Assembly (NCBI GenBank): GCA_033765235.1
Contig: JANRIG010000012.1
Coordinates: forward strand, 8,190-72,189
Direction of reading: 5' to 3'
From: JANRIG01 sp033765235
GTDB taxonomy: Bacteria; Bacteroidota; Bacteroidia; Cytophagales; UBA9547
DNA length: 64,000 bases
Shown here: in pieces, positions 63,900-64,000 of the stretch
Layout of the letters: every line of letters starts with the position of its first letter
How positions within the stretch are numbered: the stretch's first letter is position 1
The notes under the pieces: model-generated
Databases searched by the model: none
What the model saw: the letters and a program-made list of their open reading frames with translations, nothing else
What the model was told of the DNA's origin: nothing
Position numbers and translations under genes: made by a program

Positions 63900-63925
63900 G
63901 ATATAATACATACATTATAATAAAA

Positions 63926-64000
63926 AGGTTGGCGGCTACCTACTCTTGCACATATTATTGCACTACCATTAGCGTTACGGGGCTTAACTTCTCTGTTCGG
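63926..64000 (-). rRNA. rrf: 5S ribosomal RNA, 3' part (cut by window edge)
   Basis: On the minus strand the sequence begins CCGAACAGAGAAGTTAAGC, the conserved 5S loop B region, then runs to GAGTAGGTAGCCGCCAACC, the 3' stem strand. About 75 nt are in the window; the 5' third, and presumably the 23S and 16S genes, lie beyond its right end. The exact 3' end may differ by a few bases. Confidence 0.93.

Overview
This window is AT-rich (under 40% G+C by eye) and comes from a member of the Bacteroidota. The evidence is type IX secretion (T9SS) parts (a PorQ-like protein and a DUF5103 'plug' protein), two large secreted proteins with T9SS C-terminal sorting domains, many promoters with the Bacteroidota -7 box TAnnTTTG, and Bacteroidota-style versions of YidC, FtsH, RibBA, SpeA, ArgD and an FMN glutamate-synthase-like protein. 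It looks like ordinary chromosome. I found no prophage, insertion sequence, CRISPR array or tRNA. The right edge enters the 3' end of a leftward rRNA operon (5S rRNA).

Layout. 1-5.4 kb: start of dut (cut by the edge) coupled to an Rpn-type nuclease, then yidC, a secreted OmpA-like protein and an M15 peptidase. 5.5-13 kb: ftsH-rsfS leftward, birA-ribBA-recJ rightward, M42 peptidase leftward. 13-19 kb: SirB/cytochrome c fusion, small secreted protein, LamG T9SS protein, tgt, mpg. 19-25 kb: ilvD and a cation/proton antiporter, then a leftward four-gene cluster of a 49-residue cysteine-rich peptide (24788-24937), an exported ArsC-like protein, a cytoplasmic ArsC-like protein and a DUF2490 outer-membrane protein. 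25-34.5 kb: argD, an MFS transporter, wecB, SDR, GlmU-like protein, PAP2 phosphatase, a 56-residue membrane protein, a glutamate-synthase-like protein and a coiled-coil PD-(D/E)XK protein. 34.5-43.6 kb: ruvC, flippase-like protein, WbpB-like oxidoreductase, FG-GAP T9SS protein, a small lipoprotein behind an 11-bp tandem repeat, speA, YdcF, MaoC. 43.6-54.9 kb: DUF5618 pseudogene, aroC, T9SS plug, lipB, DUF72, hisC, yraN, metZ, hydrolase, SulP. 55-64 kb: esterase, DCC protein, lipoprotein, then M48-porQ-UbiA-like-MATE-SDR, thyA and 5S rRNA.

The best candidate for an undescribed system is the cysteine-rich peptide / double ArsC / DUF2490 cluster. It looks like a metalloid or thiol-reactive metal response with one reductase in the cytoplasm and one outside it, behind a promoter whose -33 region overlaps a 12-bp palindrome. 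No ArsR regulator or Acr3/ArsB pump is adjacent. A second theme is gene decay: one pseudogene with a frameshift and stops, and up to four shorter remnants. A third is in-frame DNA repeats in two PD-(D/E)XK-type proteins. Several gene starts were chosen because the longer frame begins inside a TAnnTTTG box. Functions are assigned by recognising motifs, not by database search.
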